From Flavivirga eckloniae (GTDB taxonomy: Bacteria > Bacteroidota > Bacteroidia > Flavobacteriales > Flavobacteriaceae): a stretch of DNA of 64,000 nt. Made by a program: the position numbers and the translations under genes. The stretch's first letter is position 1, and every line of letters begins with the position of its first letter. This document shows positions 9,085 through 17,461 of the stretch, in pieces. The notes under the pieces are model-generated. The model was given only the letters and a program-made list of their open reading frames with translations. It did not search any database and had not been told where the DNA came from. The stretch spans positions 3,115,001-3,179,000 of the forward strand of contig NZ_CP025791.1 in NCBI RefSeq assembly GCF_002886045.1, written 5' to 3'.

Positions 9085-9675
9085 TTATTTGTGCTTTCCC
9101 TTTTCCCATCCATGTTTTGAAAGGTATTTCGTACCACTTTCAACCGCTCCATCCTCAATTGAGGTACCCATAGAATCGTTCCAACGATTTAAATAACCAA
9201 ATAAAGAAATAACGCCTAACATTTCTACAATCTCACCTTCGGTCCAATGTTCGTATAAGCGTTTTTTAATGGTTTCGTCTACACCATTAGGGACTTGAGA
9301 TGCTTGTAATGAGAAATCTAGGGCAGCACGTTCTGCTTCGCTAAAAGCCGGATGTGTACGGTATTCCCAGATATTATCCAATTGTTCCTGTTCGGCACCA
9401 TAACGCTCAGCAGCACGAATAGCGTGGGCTTGACAATATCTACAACCTGTGGAATTACTACTTACCCAGGCAATCATTCTTTTTAAAGCAGAGGTTACAC
9501 GACCTTCGTTGGCCATTACGGCTTTATTTAGATTGATAAACGCTTTGCTAATTGCTGGACGATGCTGCATGGTGAGCACAGAGTTAGGGCAAAATCCCAG
9601 TGTTTCATTAAAGAATTCTGCAAGTTTTTTTGTTTCAGTGTCATGATCCGCAGATAAAGGTGTTACTAAAGGCAT
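9085..9675 (-). CDS. Carboxymuconolactone decarboxylase / AhpD-like protein
   Basis: 196 residues from the ATG at 9675. An open frame extends 22 codons further to a TTG, but that extension is hydrophobic, overlaps the divergent gene and does not belong to the family. The motif STGCRYCQAHAIR gives C78, C81 and H84, the AhpD CxxC redox signature that reduces peroxides or disulfides. The remainder is the helical CMD fold. It is divergent from an OsmC gene 59 bases away, so the two form a likely oxidative-stress pair sharing a promoter region. Confidence 0.88.
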   Translation of the reverse strand: MPLVTPLSADHDTETKKLAEFFNETLGFCPNSVLTMQHRPAISKAFINLNKAVMANEGRVTSALKRMIAWVSSNSTGCRYCQAHAIRAAERYGAEQEQLDNIWEYRTHPAFSEAERAALDFSLQASQVPNGVDETIKKRLYEHWTEGEIVEMLGVISLFGYLNRWNDSMGTSIEDGAVESGTKYLSKHGWEKGKHK

Positions 9676-9734
9676 ATTTTTATTTTTTAATAGTATTTTT
9701 GAAACTACAAGAAACAAAAAATAATTTATTAAAA

Positions 9735-10157
9735 ATGACAAATCATATTACAACAACTTGGTTGGGAGACATGAAGTTTGAAAGTACCAATCCGTCTGGG
9801 CATAATTTGTTTATTGATGCAGGAGAGGAAAACGGAGGAAAGAGTGAAGGATATCGTCCTAAAGCCTTGATGTTATCTGCTTTAGCAGGTTGTTCTGGTT
9901 TGGATGTTGCGTCATTAATCAAGAAAATGAAATTGGAGGTAGATAGTTTTAAAATAGATATTGATGCCAACTTAACCGAAGAGCACCCGAAGTATTATGA
10001 TAAAGTAGCCATGCATTTTCATTTTTATGGCTCAAATTTAAGTGAAAAGAAACTTCAAAAAGCTGTTGATCTATCTATAGAAAAGTATTGTGGTGTTATG
10101 GAAATGTTCAGACAATTTTCAGAAATAGTTATAGAAACTCATTTTCATAAAAAATAA
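9735..10157 (+). CDS. OsmC family peroxide-detoxifying protein
   Basis: 140 residues from the ATG at 9735 (a longer open frame from 9630 runs through the divergent gene and is not used). It has the OsmC/Ohr fold with two redox Cys: C53 in ALAGCSGLDV and a second in EKYCGVMEMF. These normally form a disulfide during hydroperoxide reduction. It is cytoplasmic. Its position beside the AhpD-like gene supports a shared thiol-peroxide role, but the substrate cannot be told. Confidence 0.9.
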   Translation: MTNHITTTWLGDMKFESTNPSGHNLFIDAGEENGGKSEGYRPKALMLSALAGCSGLDVASLIKKMKLEVDSFKIDIDANLTEEHPKYYDKVAMHFHFYGSNLSEKKLQKAVDLSIEKYCGVMEMFRQFSEIVIETHFHKK

Positions 10158-10202
10158 AAGTTGTTCTGTATAACTTTTAAACCATAAAATTTAGATCAAC
10201 CC

Positions 10203-11894
10203 ATGCGTTGGACATTAAAACCAAAACCAGAACCGTCTAAAATAGAGGCGTTACAAAAAGCACTTCAAGTAGATTCGGTATTAGCAACGCTCTTATTACA
10301 ACGGGGTATTGAAACGTACGATCAGGCTAAAGTTTTTTTTAGACCGAGCTTAGACGATTTGCACGATCCATATTTAATGAAAGATATGGATAAAGCAGTT
10401 GCTCGTATTGAACAGGCAATGGCTAATAATGAAAATATTTTGGTTTATGGCGATTATGATGTAGATGGAACAACCTCGGTTGCTTTAATGTCTAAGTATC
10501 TGGAAACACGATACAATTTAATACATACGTATATTCCAAATAGGTATGATGAGGGTTATGGAATATCCTACAAGGGCATTAATTTTGCTTTAGAAAATGA
10601 CTTTACGCTTATTATAGCTCTGGATTGTGGGATTAAATCGGTTGAAAAAGTAGCCTTTGCTAAAGAGAAAGGTATCGATTTTATTATTTGTGATCATCAT
10701 AGGCCTGGAGATGAAATTCCTAACGCAGCAGCTGTTCTAGACCCCAAGCGGGAAGATTGCAACTATCCGTATAAGGAATTATGTGGTTGTGGTGTCGGTT
10801 TTAAATTAATACAGGCCTTAGCACAAAAGGAAGGAAAAACGGTAGATGATTTAACACAGTATTTAGATCTGGTAGCTACTGCGATTGGAGCAGATATTGT
10901 TCCTATAACAGGAGAAAACAGGGTATTGGCTTATTTTGGACTTATGGTTATTAATACCAATCCGCGATCTGGTATTAAAGCTATTTTAAACCAGGTTGAA
11001 AAAACAGAATTTACTATTACCGATGTGGTTTTTATTGTAGCACCTAGAATAAATGCCGCCGGACGTATGAAACATGGTAATTATGCAGTGACTTTATTAA
11101 CTGAAGATGATGAAGGTTTGGCTGCGCAACATGCTTCTGAAATTAATAATTATAATGAGGACAGACGTGAAACAGATAAACAAGTTACAGAAGAAGCTCT
11201 TAAGCAAATTGAAGAACAAGAAGAACAGAAACGCTTTACTACTGTTGTTTACCATGAAACTTGGCATAAAGGCGTTATTGGTATTGTGGCTTCTAGATTA
11301 ACCGAAACGTATTACAGACCTACTTTGGTATTTACAAAAAGTGGCGATAAGTTGGCAGCTTCAGCACGCTCGGTTAAAGGTTTCGATATTTATAATGCTT
11401 TAGGAGCTTGTAGTGAGCATATTGAACAGTTTGGAGGACATAAATATGCAGCTGGATTAACTTTAAAAAAAGAGAACTACGAAGCTTTTAAACAAGCTTT
11501 TGAAGATGTTGTTGCTAAAACAATAGCTAAAGATCTGTTGACTCCAGAGATACAAGCTGATGTTCAAATAGATTTGAATCATATTACGCCAAAGTTTTAT
11601 AGGGTTTTAAAACAGTTCGCCCCATTCGGGCCTAATAATATGGCTCCTGTTTTTATGACCGAAAACTTAACGGATACAGGTTATGGCAAATGTGTGGGAG
11701 CAGATAAAACCCATTTAAGATTAACGGCAACACAATCTGGAGCGAATAATATTGTCTGTATTGGTTTTAATATGGGCGATAAGCTTGATTTGATTTCTGA
11801 TAAAAAACCATTTAGAGCAGTTTATTCTATAGATGAAAATGAGTGGCAAGGAAATGTATCGTTGCAGCTTAAGTTAAAAGATATTAAGGAATAG
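10203..11894 (+). CDS. recJ: Single-stranded-DNA-specific exonuclease RecJ
   Basis: 5'-3' exonuclease of the DHH family, active in recombination and mismatch repair. The DHH domain begins with DYDVDGTTS (D84, D86, D88), then ALDCGIKS and CDHHRPGD near residue 160. The DHHA1 domain follows with GRMKHGNY, SVKGFDIYNAL and GGHKYAAGL. The C-terminal OB fold ends near residue 563. It has the normal length for Bacteroidota and an ATG start. Confidence 0.96.
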   Translation: MRWTLKPKPEPSKIEALQKALQVDSVLATLLLQRGIETYDQAKVFFRPSLDDLHDPYLMKDMDKAVARIEQAMANNENILVYGDYDVDGTTSVALMSKYLETRYNLIHTYIPNRYDEGYGISYKGINFALENDFTLIIALDCGIKSVEKVAFAKEKGIDFIICDHHRPGDEIPNAAAVLDPKREDCNYPYKELCGCGVGFKLIQALAQKEGKTVDDLTQYLDLVATAIGADIVPITGENRVLAYFGLMVINTNPRSGIKAILNQVEKTEFTITDVVFIVAPRINAAGRMKHGNYAVTLLTEDDEGLAAQHASEINNYNEDRRETDKQVTEEALKQIEEQEEQKRFTTVVYHETWHKGVIGIVASRLTETYYRPTLVFTKSGDKLAASARSVKGFDIYNALGACSEHIEQFGGHKYAAGLTLKKENYEAFKQAFEDVVAKTIAKDLLTPEIQADVQIDLNHITPKFYRVLKQFAPFGPNNMAPVFMTENLTDTGYGKCVGADKTHLRLTATQSGANNIVCIGFNMGDKLDLISDKKPFRAVYSIDENEWQGNVSLQLKLKDIKE

Positions 11895-11957
11895 ATTTAT
11901 TGATAATAACTAAAATAAAACAATTGCTATTCTTAGACTAGTAAAAATTAAATTTTA

Positions 11958-13226
11958 ATGGCGAAAAAAGACCCCTATGCGGCTTTAAGAATTAGAGAGT
12001 TCAATATTTTTTTATTAGTTCGGTTTGTATTGGTATTTGGCTGGTCTATGCAATTTATTGTTATTGAATGGCAAGTATATACCTTAACCAAAGACCCTTT
12101 GTCTCTTGGAATTATTGGTTTAATGGAAATAATTCCGGCATTTACCATGGCGTTATTTGCAGGACATATTGTAGACCAAAAAGAAAAACGAAACTTGCTA
12201 GCTACATGCATTGCTGCTTTTTCACTAATTAGTTTAGGGCTGTTTTTGTTAACCTGGGATGTCGTTGTTGAAGGTTGGACTACTAAAACAATACTCTACT
12301 CTATTTATGGCTTGGTGTTTTTTGGTGGTTTTTTACGTTCCTTTTTCGGACCCACCATTTTTTCTTTAGTGGCGTTGATCGTGCCTAAAAAAATATACCC
12401 GAATGCGGCTACCTGGAATAGTTCTACTTGGCAAATGGCAGGTGTTTTAGGACCAGCTTTTGGAGGACTTTCTATTGGTTGGATTGGTGTGCATTGGTCG
12501 TTATGCATCATTTTTGGGCTGGTTTTACTGTCTTTATTTATTTTATTTCAGATAAAACGGAAACCTATTTTAAATCCTAAAATTGGGGAGCCTGTAATAC
12601 AAAGTTTAAAAGAGGGAGTTCGTTTTGTATTTAAAACAAAGGCTATTTTAGGTGCTATGACTTTAGATATGGTCGCTGTTTTATTTGGTGGAGCCATAGC
12701 TTTATTGCCTGTTTTCGCTCAAGATATTTTAAAGGTAGGAAGTGAAGGGTTTGGTGTATTACGCGCTGCCCCTGCTGTCGGTGCTTTTTTAACCATGTTG
12801 GTTACAGCATATATACCAATAAGTAAAAATGCTGGGATGAAATTACTAGCTGCTATTTTTGGGTTTGGTGTTTGTATTATAGTCTTTGGGTTATCGTCTG
12901 TTTTCTGGATTTCGCTACTGGCATTATTTTTTAGTGGAATGACAGATGGTGTTTCTATGGTGATTAGACAAACTATTTTACAAATTAAAACACCTGATAA
13001 TATGCGCGGACGTGTATCGTCTGTAAATTCTATGTTTGTTGGATCTTCTAACGAGTTGGGTGCTTTTGAAAGTGGTATAACCGCTAAGTATATGGGAACG
13101 GTTGTAGCAGTTGTTTTTGGAGGTACAATGACGCTGCTAACTGTTATAACCACAGGGTTAGTATCGCCGTCGTTTAGAAAATTAGATTTAACAAAGGATA
13201 TTGAGGCGCATGAGAATGACGAATAG
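11958..13226 (+). CDS. MFS transporter (EntS-like exporter)
   Basis: 422 residues with about twelve membrane helices. The TM2-3 loop has DQKEKRNLL, a divergent MFS motif A, and a second copy-like stretch MRGRVSS lies near residue 350. The closest recognisable group is the EntS / MFS_3 family of siderophore and drug exporters; the substrate is unknown. The tail LDLTKDIEAHEN is repeated as a detached fragment 1.5 kb downstream (14666-14731), suggesting a lost or rearranged paralogue. Confidence 0.9.
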   Translation: MAKKDPYAALRIREFNIFLLVRFVLVFGWSMQFIVIEWQVYTLTKDPLSLGIIGLMEIIPAFTMALFAGHIVDQKEKRNLLATCIAAFSLISLGLFLLTWDVVVEGWTTKTILYSIYGLVFFGGFLRSFFGPTIFSLVALIVPKKIYPNAATWNSSTWQMAGVLGPAFGGLSIGWIGVHWSLCIIFGLVLLSLFILFQIKRKPILNPKIGEPVIQSLKEGVRFVFKTKAILGAMTLDMVAVLFGGAIALLPVFAQDILKVGSEGFGVLRAAPAVGAFLTMLVTAYIPISKNAGMKLLAAIFGFGVCIIVFGLSSVFWISLLALFFSGMTDGVSMVIRQTILQIKTPDNMRGRVSSVNSMFVGSSNELGAFESGITAKYMGTVVAVVFGGTMTLLTVITTGLVSPSFRKLDLTKDIEAHENDE

Positions 13227-13307
13227 TTAACAAGCGCTTTTATTTGGCAAGTATCTTTTAATATTTACGAGTTTAATAGTCTTAAAACAAGTGCTTATTA
13301 GCAAAAA

Positions 13308-13344
13308 AAATGAATTTGTAATAATAAATATTACAAATTCATTT
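13308..13344. terminator. Bidirectional terminator, 15-bp perfect inverted repeat
   Basis: The arms AAATGAATTTGTAAT and ATTACAAATTCATTT (13308-13322 and 13330-13344) have a 7-base loop and A-runs upstream. They sit between the convergent MFS and T9SS genes and could end transcription from both sides. Confidence 0.75.
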
Positions 13345-13375
13345 AGTTGACAAGTCAAAGTCAATTACTGAAAAA

Positions 13376-14275
13376 TTATTTTTTCAGTAATTTTTTTGTT
13401 GCTATCACATTACCTTGATTGTAAAGAACTAAGAAATAAATTCCTGAAGGCCCATTTACTGTTATTTCAGATTCATTAGCATCAATACTATTTACTTCAC
13501 GCCCAATAGAATCATATATAATTGCTTTTGTATACGATGATTGAGAGCTAGTATTTAAATTAAATGACTCTTGAAAAGGATTTGGAGATACGTTAAATTT
13601 CTTAACTTCACCAATATTAGAAGTACTCAATACATTACCCGTAGAGACTAAAACACCATTAAAACGATTTCTTGTTTGAGGCCCTCCTGTGACACCTCCT
13701 GGTGGGTCATCCTGAAGGTTTGCTAACCAAGTAGATACGATTTCATAGTCTTTACCTACTCCAGTAGTAAATACCCATCCTGTTTTGTTAATGTCATCAG
13801 CATCAGTTGGAGAAGGTGGGTTGTTATCTATAATTTGAGCTGCGCCAACGACTCCGCCTCCAACTTCTCTCAACTCTACAGACATTCTTGCTGGGTATAA
13901 CTCCAATCCTTCAAGATGAAAACTCTCAATGGTGTATTCTGTATTGTCATCAAGACCGCTGATTTGTACAGTAAGTGTAGCAGAGCCAAAAACAAAATCC
14001 CTTAGTACATCTGATAAGGAACCAGCCCTATCTCTAGTTGGGCCTCCCTCTACCATTGTGAATGTTACGTCGCTTGTTGTTCCTGCCGTTGCAGAAGGGA
14101 CAACAGCAGTTGCATTTGCCGGTACATTAAAACCTGGACTTGCAGTTGTGCCACCTAATGAAGCATATACCCCCGCACTTTCTGCGAGAGTGATATCTAC
14201 ACCAAAAGATTGAGCATTGATTGTTGTTACTGCTAAAAGGGCAGTTAGTCCTAAAAAGTAGTTTTTTGTCTTCAT
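13376..14275 (-). CDS. Secreted protein with T9SS type A sorting domain
   Basis: 299 residues. The signal peptide ends near NAQS (about residue 22). Residues 25-210 form an all-beta region with no recognised catalytic motif, possibly a carbohydrate- or ligand-binding beta sandwich. Residues about 222-299 are a Por-type sorting domain (NVSPNPF, YDSIGREV, SGIYFLVL, KKLLKK), so it should be exported through the type IX system and released or anchored at the cell surface. Ala/Thr/Val-rich composition marks the middle. It lies alone between two gene-tail sequences and may be part of an inserted segment. Confidence 0.85.
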   Translation of the reverse strand: MKTKNYFLGLTALLAVTTINAQSFGVDITLAESAGVYASLGGTTASPGFNVPANATAVVPSATAGTTSDVTFTMVEGGPTRDRAGSLSDVLRDFVFGSATLTVQISGLDDNTEYTIESFHLEGLELYPARMSVELREVGGGVVGAAQIIDNNPPSPTDADDINKTGWVFTTGVGKDYEIVSTWLANLQDDPPGGVTGGPQTRNRFNGVLVSTGNVLSTSNIGEVKKFNVSPNPFQESFNLNTSSQSSYTKAIIYDSIGREVNSIDANESEITVNGPSGIYFLVLYNQGNVIATKKLLKK

Positions 14276-14665
14276 AAATTTTGATTTTTATTTAGTTTAA
14301 ATTAGTGGCTAAAAATCCTCATTTAATGAAGTTGTTGTAAATAATTGATTATTAGCCGTGTATATACAAATATAGTTTTCAATAAGAAATAAAATATATG
14401 AATTTTGATATATTGTATATGAATATTTACATAAAACTGTTATTTATTTGTTTTTTAGGTAATATTAGCATAGTCTGTTACGAGTAACCTTACGAATTCG
14501 TTTTACTGTGTATTAAAAAAAGAGATGGTAAATGGTTTTTATTCTTACGTCTATCAAAAAGCTTTTAGCTTCTCAGATCATTCTTTGTTAAAATGTTATA
14601 GCACTATAAAATGATTTTTCAGATTTCTTAAGGTCTTGAAGCTATGTATGAAGCACTTTCATCTG
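14276..14665. other. Non-coding stretch upstream of the T9SS gene
   Basis: 390 bases with no convincing reading frame. It holds the leader and promoter of the T9SS gene near its left end. A 29-codon frame from 14525 has no start context, no domain and no conservation argument, so I do not call it. Confidence 0.5.
14367..14374 (-). promoter_or_regulatory. -7 element (TATATTTG) for the T9SS gene
   Basis: Perfect TAnnTTTG match on the minus strand, 92 bases upstream of the start at 14275. The region about 20 bases further upstream is T-rich (TTTTATTTC) without a clean TTTG. Confidence 0.45.
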
Positions 14666-14731
14666 GTATCGTCATCCTTTAGAAGGTTAGATTTAACAAA
14701 AGATATTGAGGCGCACGAGAATGAAGAATGA
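14666..14731 (+). pseudogene. Detached 3' end of an MFS transporter gene
   Basis: These 66 bases, 22 codons including a TGA stop, match the last 66 bases of the MFS gene (13161-13226) at 56 positions. The 21 encoded residues agree at 18, and the three changes are conservative or mild (P/S, K/R, D/E). Three other codons differ only synonymously. So this was once a selected coding end of a related gene. Nothing upstream of 14666 resembles the rest of the transporter. Confidence 0.85.
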
Positions 14732-14957
14732 TAAGCTGGTTCTTGGTCGTTTTTTTAGATAATGTTTTTTTAAAGTGACGTGAATCTTGGATAAAAGAAT
14801 TTATGTTGTTGTGTGTCCCAGACTTGTTTCAGAACTATTTTTTACTGTCACAGTGCTCTCCTCTTTAAATTAAAGCCGAGAAATGAATTTCGATTTTGAT
14901 AAAAATAGGAAGAAAGAGGAGTTTTATTAAAAATAACAAACAAATATAACCCTCCGA

Positions 14958-15000
14958 ATCCCGATTACATCGGGATCCACCTCCCTTTTTAAAAGGGAGG
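14958..15000. repeat. REP-like palindromic intergenic element
   Basis: Two adjacent hairpins: ATCCCGAT-TAC-ATCGGGAT (14958-14976) and CCTCCCTTTT-T-AAAAGGGAGG (14980-15000), preceded by CCTCCGA. From memory, composite elements of this wording recur between genes in Flavobacteriaceae genomes. Here it lies just past the end of the broken plug-repeat gene. The bases between 14732 and 14957 show no gene. Confidence 0.6.
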
Positions 15001-15025
15001 AACACCTTGAATTCTTAAGCAAGAT

Positions 15026-15835
15026 TCACCTTAAAGTAAATAAGATCGCTCCATTTTCCCCTCTTGAGTCATAAACGTTTGTAGCGGCAGATTCTTTCAG
15101 GATGTCAATAGATTTAATATTGTTTGGGTTTATATTTTTAACCTTATCTTTGGTAGAAACATAACCATCGATTACAAATAAATGATCGTTATATTTTGAT
15201 ATAAGTTTAGCAAATGGACTAGAAGATCTTACTTTATATTTTTAGTCTTAATAAATATAACTCCGTTTTTACCTTTCTCGCCATACTTTGCTACTTCTTT
15301 TCGCCCATTTTCCCTAAATGATATTAGAGCAACATCAGATAGCACTATCGTGTCTAGTGCTTTTTCATTACATTCTTTTCCATTAATTACAATAAGAGTT
15401 TTATATGCATTTGGAGTAGCATAAAAGTTTTTTGTACTTTTTAAAAAAGACCTAAGAGTTGTATGTTTTACTTCAGTTTCCAGACGTTTTTCAGTAAATT
15501 TTCCGTGTTGTTTTATAGAAATTTTCAATAGCACCATTTTTACCTTTTCCCCCATATTTTTCTAAAGATTTTTTTGGTCCTAAAGCTCTTACATATGTTA
15601 TAGCTGCAGAATCTAACATTTTTATTAGGCCTTTAGAAACTTCCTGGGTATTTATTAAAAATAAGGGTGGTTTTTCCTCTTCATTGGTTAAACCAATTAT
15701 CACTTCATAAATACTCTTTGGTTGCTCCTGGGAAAAAGTTTTTGAATGAAATAGAATAAGTAATCCACTTATTATAACTAAGGCGAATCTTTTTTCGACT
15801 TTTTTAAAACTTGTTAATGGTCTTGTCGTTTTCAT
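15026..15835 (-). pseudogene. Frameshifted secreted protein made of TonB-plug-like repeats
   Basis: Three consecutive frames read as one protein of about 270 residues if two single-base shifts are allowed, near 15525 and near 15230-15245. It begins with a signal-like segment (ISGLLILFHSKTFSQ). Three repeats follow, each ending in a plug-style motif: YGGKGKNGAI, YGEKGKNGVIFIKTK, and YDSRGENGAILF. Repeats two and three also carry the upstream LIVINGKE / LFVIDGYV strand seen in TonB-dependent receptor plugs. As written it yields a 114-residue product, a 108-residue product and a leftover without its own start. It may be a true pseudogene or an assembly artefact. Confidence 0.75.
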
Positions 15836-15869
15836 TTAATTTAGGGCTTAAAAATCATCTGGGAAAATA

Positions 15870-16628
15870 TTAATATTCCTTAAGCTCAAAAGTTTCGCCA
15901 TCAAAAACACCATAGGTGTAATACTTTATCCAATCACCAAGATTAATATATTTTGAATTATTCTTAAGGTCTATATCTAATGGTAAATGGCGATGTCCAA
16001 ATACAAAATAGTCGCGGTGTTTGCCTTCTAATTTTCTTTTGCAATATTGTACCAACCATTCATTGTCTTCGCCTAAAAACTTAGCGTCTTCTTCGCCAGA
16101 AATAAGTTTGTTTTTTACCGATAAATATTGCGCCATTTTTACCCCTAAGTCAGGATGCAACCATCTAAACAACCATTTACAGAAGGAATTTGTAAAGACC
16201 TTTTTCATACGTTTATAGCCCTTGTCTCCAGGACCTAAACCATCACCATGACCTATAAAAAACGTTTTATCATTAAAGGTGAATTCTTGAGGTTTGTGAT
16301 AAACGGGAATGTTAAGTTCTTCTTCAAAATAACCATTCATCCATAAATCGTGGTTACCAACAAAATAATAAATTGGGATGCCCGAATCTGAGATTTCTGC
16401 TAGTTTACCTAATGTTCTTGTAAAGCCTTTTGGAACTACTTTTTTATAGTCCATCCAGAAGTCGAATAAATCACCTAAAAGAAAAATAGCTGCAGCATCT
16501 TGTTTTACTTCATCTAACCAGGCTACAAACTTTTTTTCGCGAGGGAGAGAGGCTTCTCTGGTAGGTGCTCCTAAATGATTATCGGAAGCAAAGTATATTT
16601 TTTTTCCTTCTGGAATTTGAATTTGCAT
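15870..16628 (-). CDS. lpxH: UDP-2,3-diacylglucosamine diphosphatase LpxH
   Basis: Cuts UDP-diacylglucosamine to lipid X and UMP in lipid A synthesis. It is a calcineurin-like phosphoesterase with metal motifs in order: SDNHLG (D16, H18), GDLFDFW, GNHDLW and FGHRHLP. N17 replaces the second metal-site position seen as SDLH in E. coli, a common Bacteroidota form. 252 residues, ATG start. It is a peripheral inner-membrane enzyme. It stands alone, with a repeat-rich spacer upstream. Confidence 0.92.
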   Translation of the reverse strand: MQIQIPEGKKIYFASDNHLGAPTREASLPREKKFVAWLDEVKQDAAAIFLLGDLFDFWMDYKKVVPKGFTRTLGKLAEISDSGIPIYYFVGNHDLWMNGYFEEELNIPVYHKPQEFTFNDKTFFIGHGDGLGPGDKGYKRMKKVFTNSFCKWLFRWLHPDLGVKMAQYLSVKNKLISGEEDAKFLGEDNEWLVQYCKRKLEGKHRDYFVFGHRHLPLDIDLKNNSKYINLGDWIKYYTYGVFDGETFELKEY

Positions 16629-16669
16629 GCTGTAAATATAATATAAATTCCTGCGATTTATGTTGAACT

Positions 16670-16691
16670 CTTGTGCCGAGCGTAGTCGAAG
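16670..16691. repeat. Dispersed short repeat, GAGCGTAGTCGAAG type
   Basis: The stretch contains TTGTGCCGAGCGTAGTCGAAG. From memory, words of this type are widespread between genes in Flavobacteriaceae and are probably REP-like. No second copy was noticed in this window. Confidence 0.4.
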
Positions 16692-16813
16692 TTTGTTTTA
16701 TTAAGACGGGGCTTATATTCTTGATAGCTTTAAATTTCAGCTGAAGTTAAGCTTGTTGGTTTTTAGTTTTTTTGACACCAATATTCGAGAATTCACACCA
16801 ATTTTTAAACCTT

Positions 16814-16893
16814 GAACACTGAACACTGAACACTGAACACTGAACACTGAACACTGAACACTGAACACTGAACACTGAACACTGAACACTGAA
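16814..16893. repeat. Tandem heptanucleotide repeat, 11 copies of GAACACT
   Basis: Eleven perfect, uninterrupted copies of the 7-base unit (16814-16890) plus a partial GAA end six bases from the queD stop codon. The array lies in the spacer upstream of lpxH, outside any reading frame. A perfect array suggests recent expansion by slippage. There are no spacers, so it is not a CRISPR. Confidence 0.95.
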
Positions 16894-16898
16894 TACAA

Positions 16899-17354
16899 CT
16901 AAACATTATCAGAAGCATACCACTCTGCAAAAGAGGAGTCAGTTTCCTGAAGTTTTAAAGAGTGTAATGAAATATGCTCTGGCAAACGGCTCTTTATTTT
17001 TTTTGAAAAATCGATAACCATCATCTCACTAGTAGGTTGATAATCTACCAATAGGACATTATGTCCTCTATTTTCCAGTTCTTTAGCAAGTTCTACGTGT
17101 GGCGTATTTTTGTTAAAAACGGTGGCATGATCAAATACATAAACGATCTCTTCTTTTACGATTTTTTTTAAATCACCAAAATCGATAACCATTCCAAATT
17201 TTACATTGGTATTGTCTGTAATGGGTTTTCCTATAACTGTTACAGATAACTTGTAACTGTGCCCGTGCACATTCTTGCATTTACCATCGTATCCGTAAAG
17301 TGCATGACCAGTTTCGAAAGAAAATTGTTTTGTAATACGAATGTTGTTGTCCAT
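16899..17354 (-). CDS. queD: 6-carboxytetrahydropterin synthase QueD-type
   Basis: Converts dihydroneopterin triphosphate to 6-carboxytetrahydropterin for queuosine, or acts as a related PTPS. Zinc ligands are H17, H30 and H32 (TGHALYG, VHGHSYK), with catalytic C26 between them. The mid-protein Asp/His (DFGDLKK, FDHATVF) and the C-terminal LQETDSSFAEW (Glu) fit the family. 151 residues. Its ATG overlaps the stop of a 32-residue membrane microprotein by one base (TAATG), so it is the last gene of a three-gene operon. Confidence 0.92.
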   Translation of the reverse strand: MDNNIRITKQFSFETGHALYGYDGKCKNVHGHSYKLSVTVIGKPITDNTNVKFGMVIDFGDLKKIVKEEIVYVFDHATVFNKNTPHVELAKELENRGHNVLLVDYQPTSEMMVIDFSKKIKSRLPEHISLHSLKLQETDSSFAEWYASDNV

Positions 17355-17452
17355 TATCTTCTTTTTCTTCTATTTACAAGATAAACAATTATTAAAACTA
17401 AAGCTAGCAACAGAAATAATCCGTTTCCGCTTAAAAATGACATGATATTCAT
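17354..17452 (-). CDS. 32-residue single-pass membrane microprotein
   Basis: A short frame from ATG 17452 to TAA 17354. It encodes a short polar start (MNIMSFLSGNG), one hydrophobic helix (LFLLLALVLIIVYLV) and a basic tail NRRKRR, giving N-out/C-in topology by the positive-inside rule. The stop overlaps the queD start, and the start is 9 bases after the preceding microprotein, so the spacing supports real translation. Function unknown. Confidence 0.6.
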   Translation of the reverse strand: MNIMSFLSGNGLFLLLALVLIIVYLVNRRKRR

Positions 17453-17461
17453 AATTATTCT

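Noticed and set aside
9630-9734. Upstream extension of the OsmC gene
   Set aside because: It runs through the leader and start of the divergent AhpD-like gene; the ATG at 9735 gives the standard family N-terminus.
9676-9741. Hydrophobic N-terminal extension of the AhpD-like protein
   Set aside because: It would need a TTG start, overlaps the OsmC start, and is not part of the family.
12719-13153. Long antisense open frame of 144 codons opposite the MFS gene
   Set aside because: It is the mirror of a well-defined membrane protein gene, has low-complexity content and no start context; other antisense frames (for example 13929-14213 and 27322-27690) were dropped for the same reason.
14525-14614. 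29-codon forward open frame in the gene-poor stretch
   Set aside because: No promoter, neighbour coupling or recognisable composition supports translation.
16814-16893. CRISPR array
   Set aside because: The unit is 7 bases and copies are contiguous without spacers, and no cas genes are nearby.
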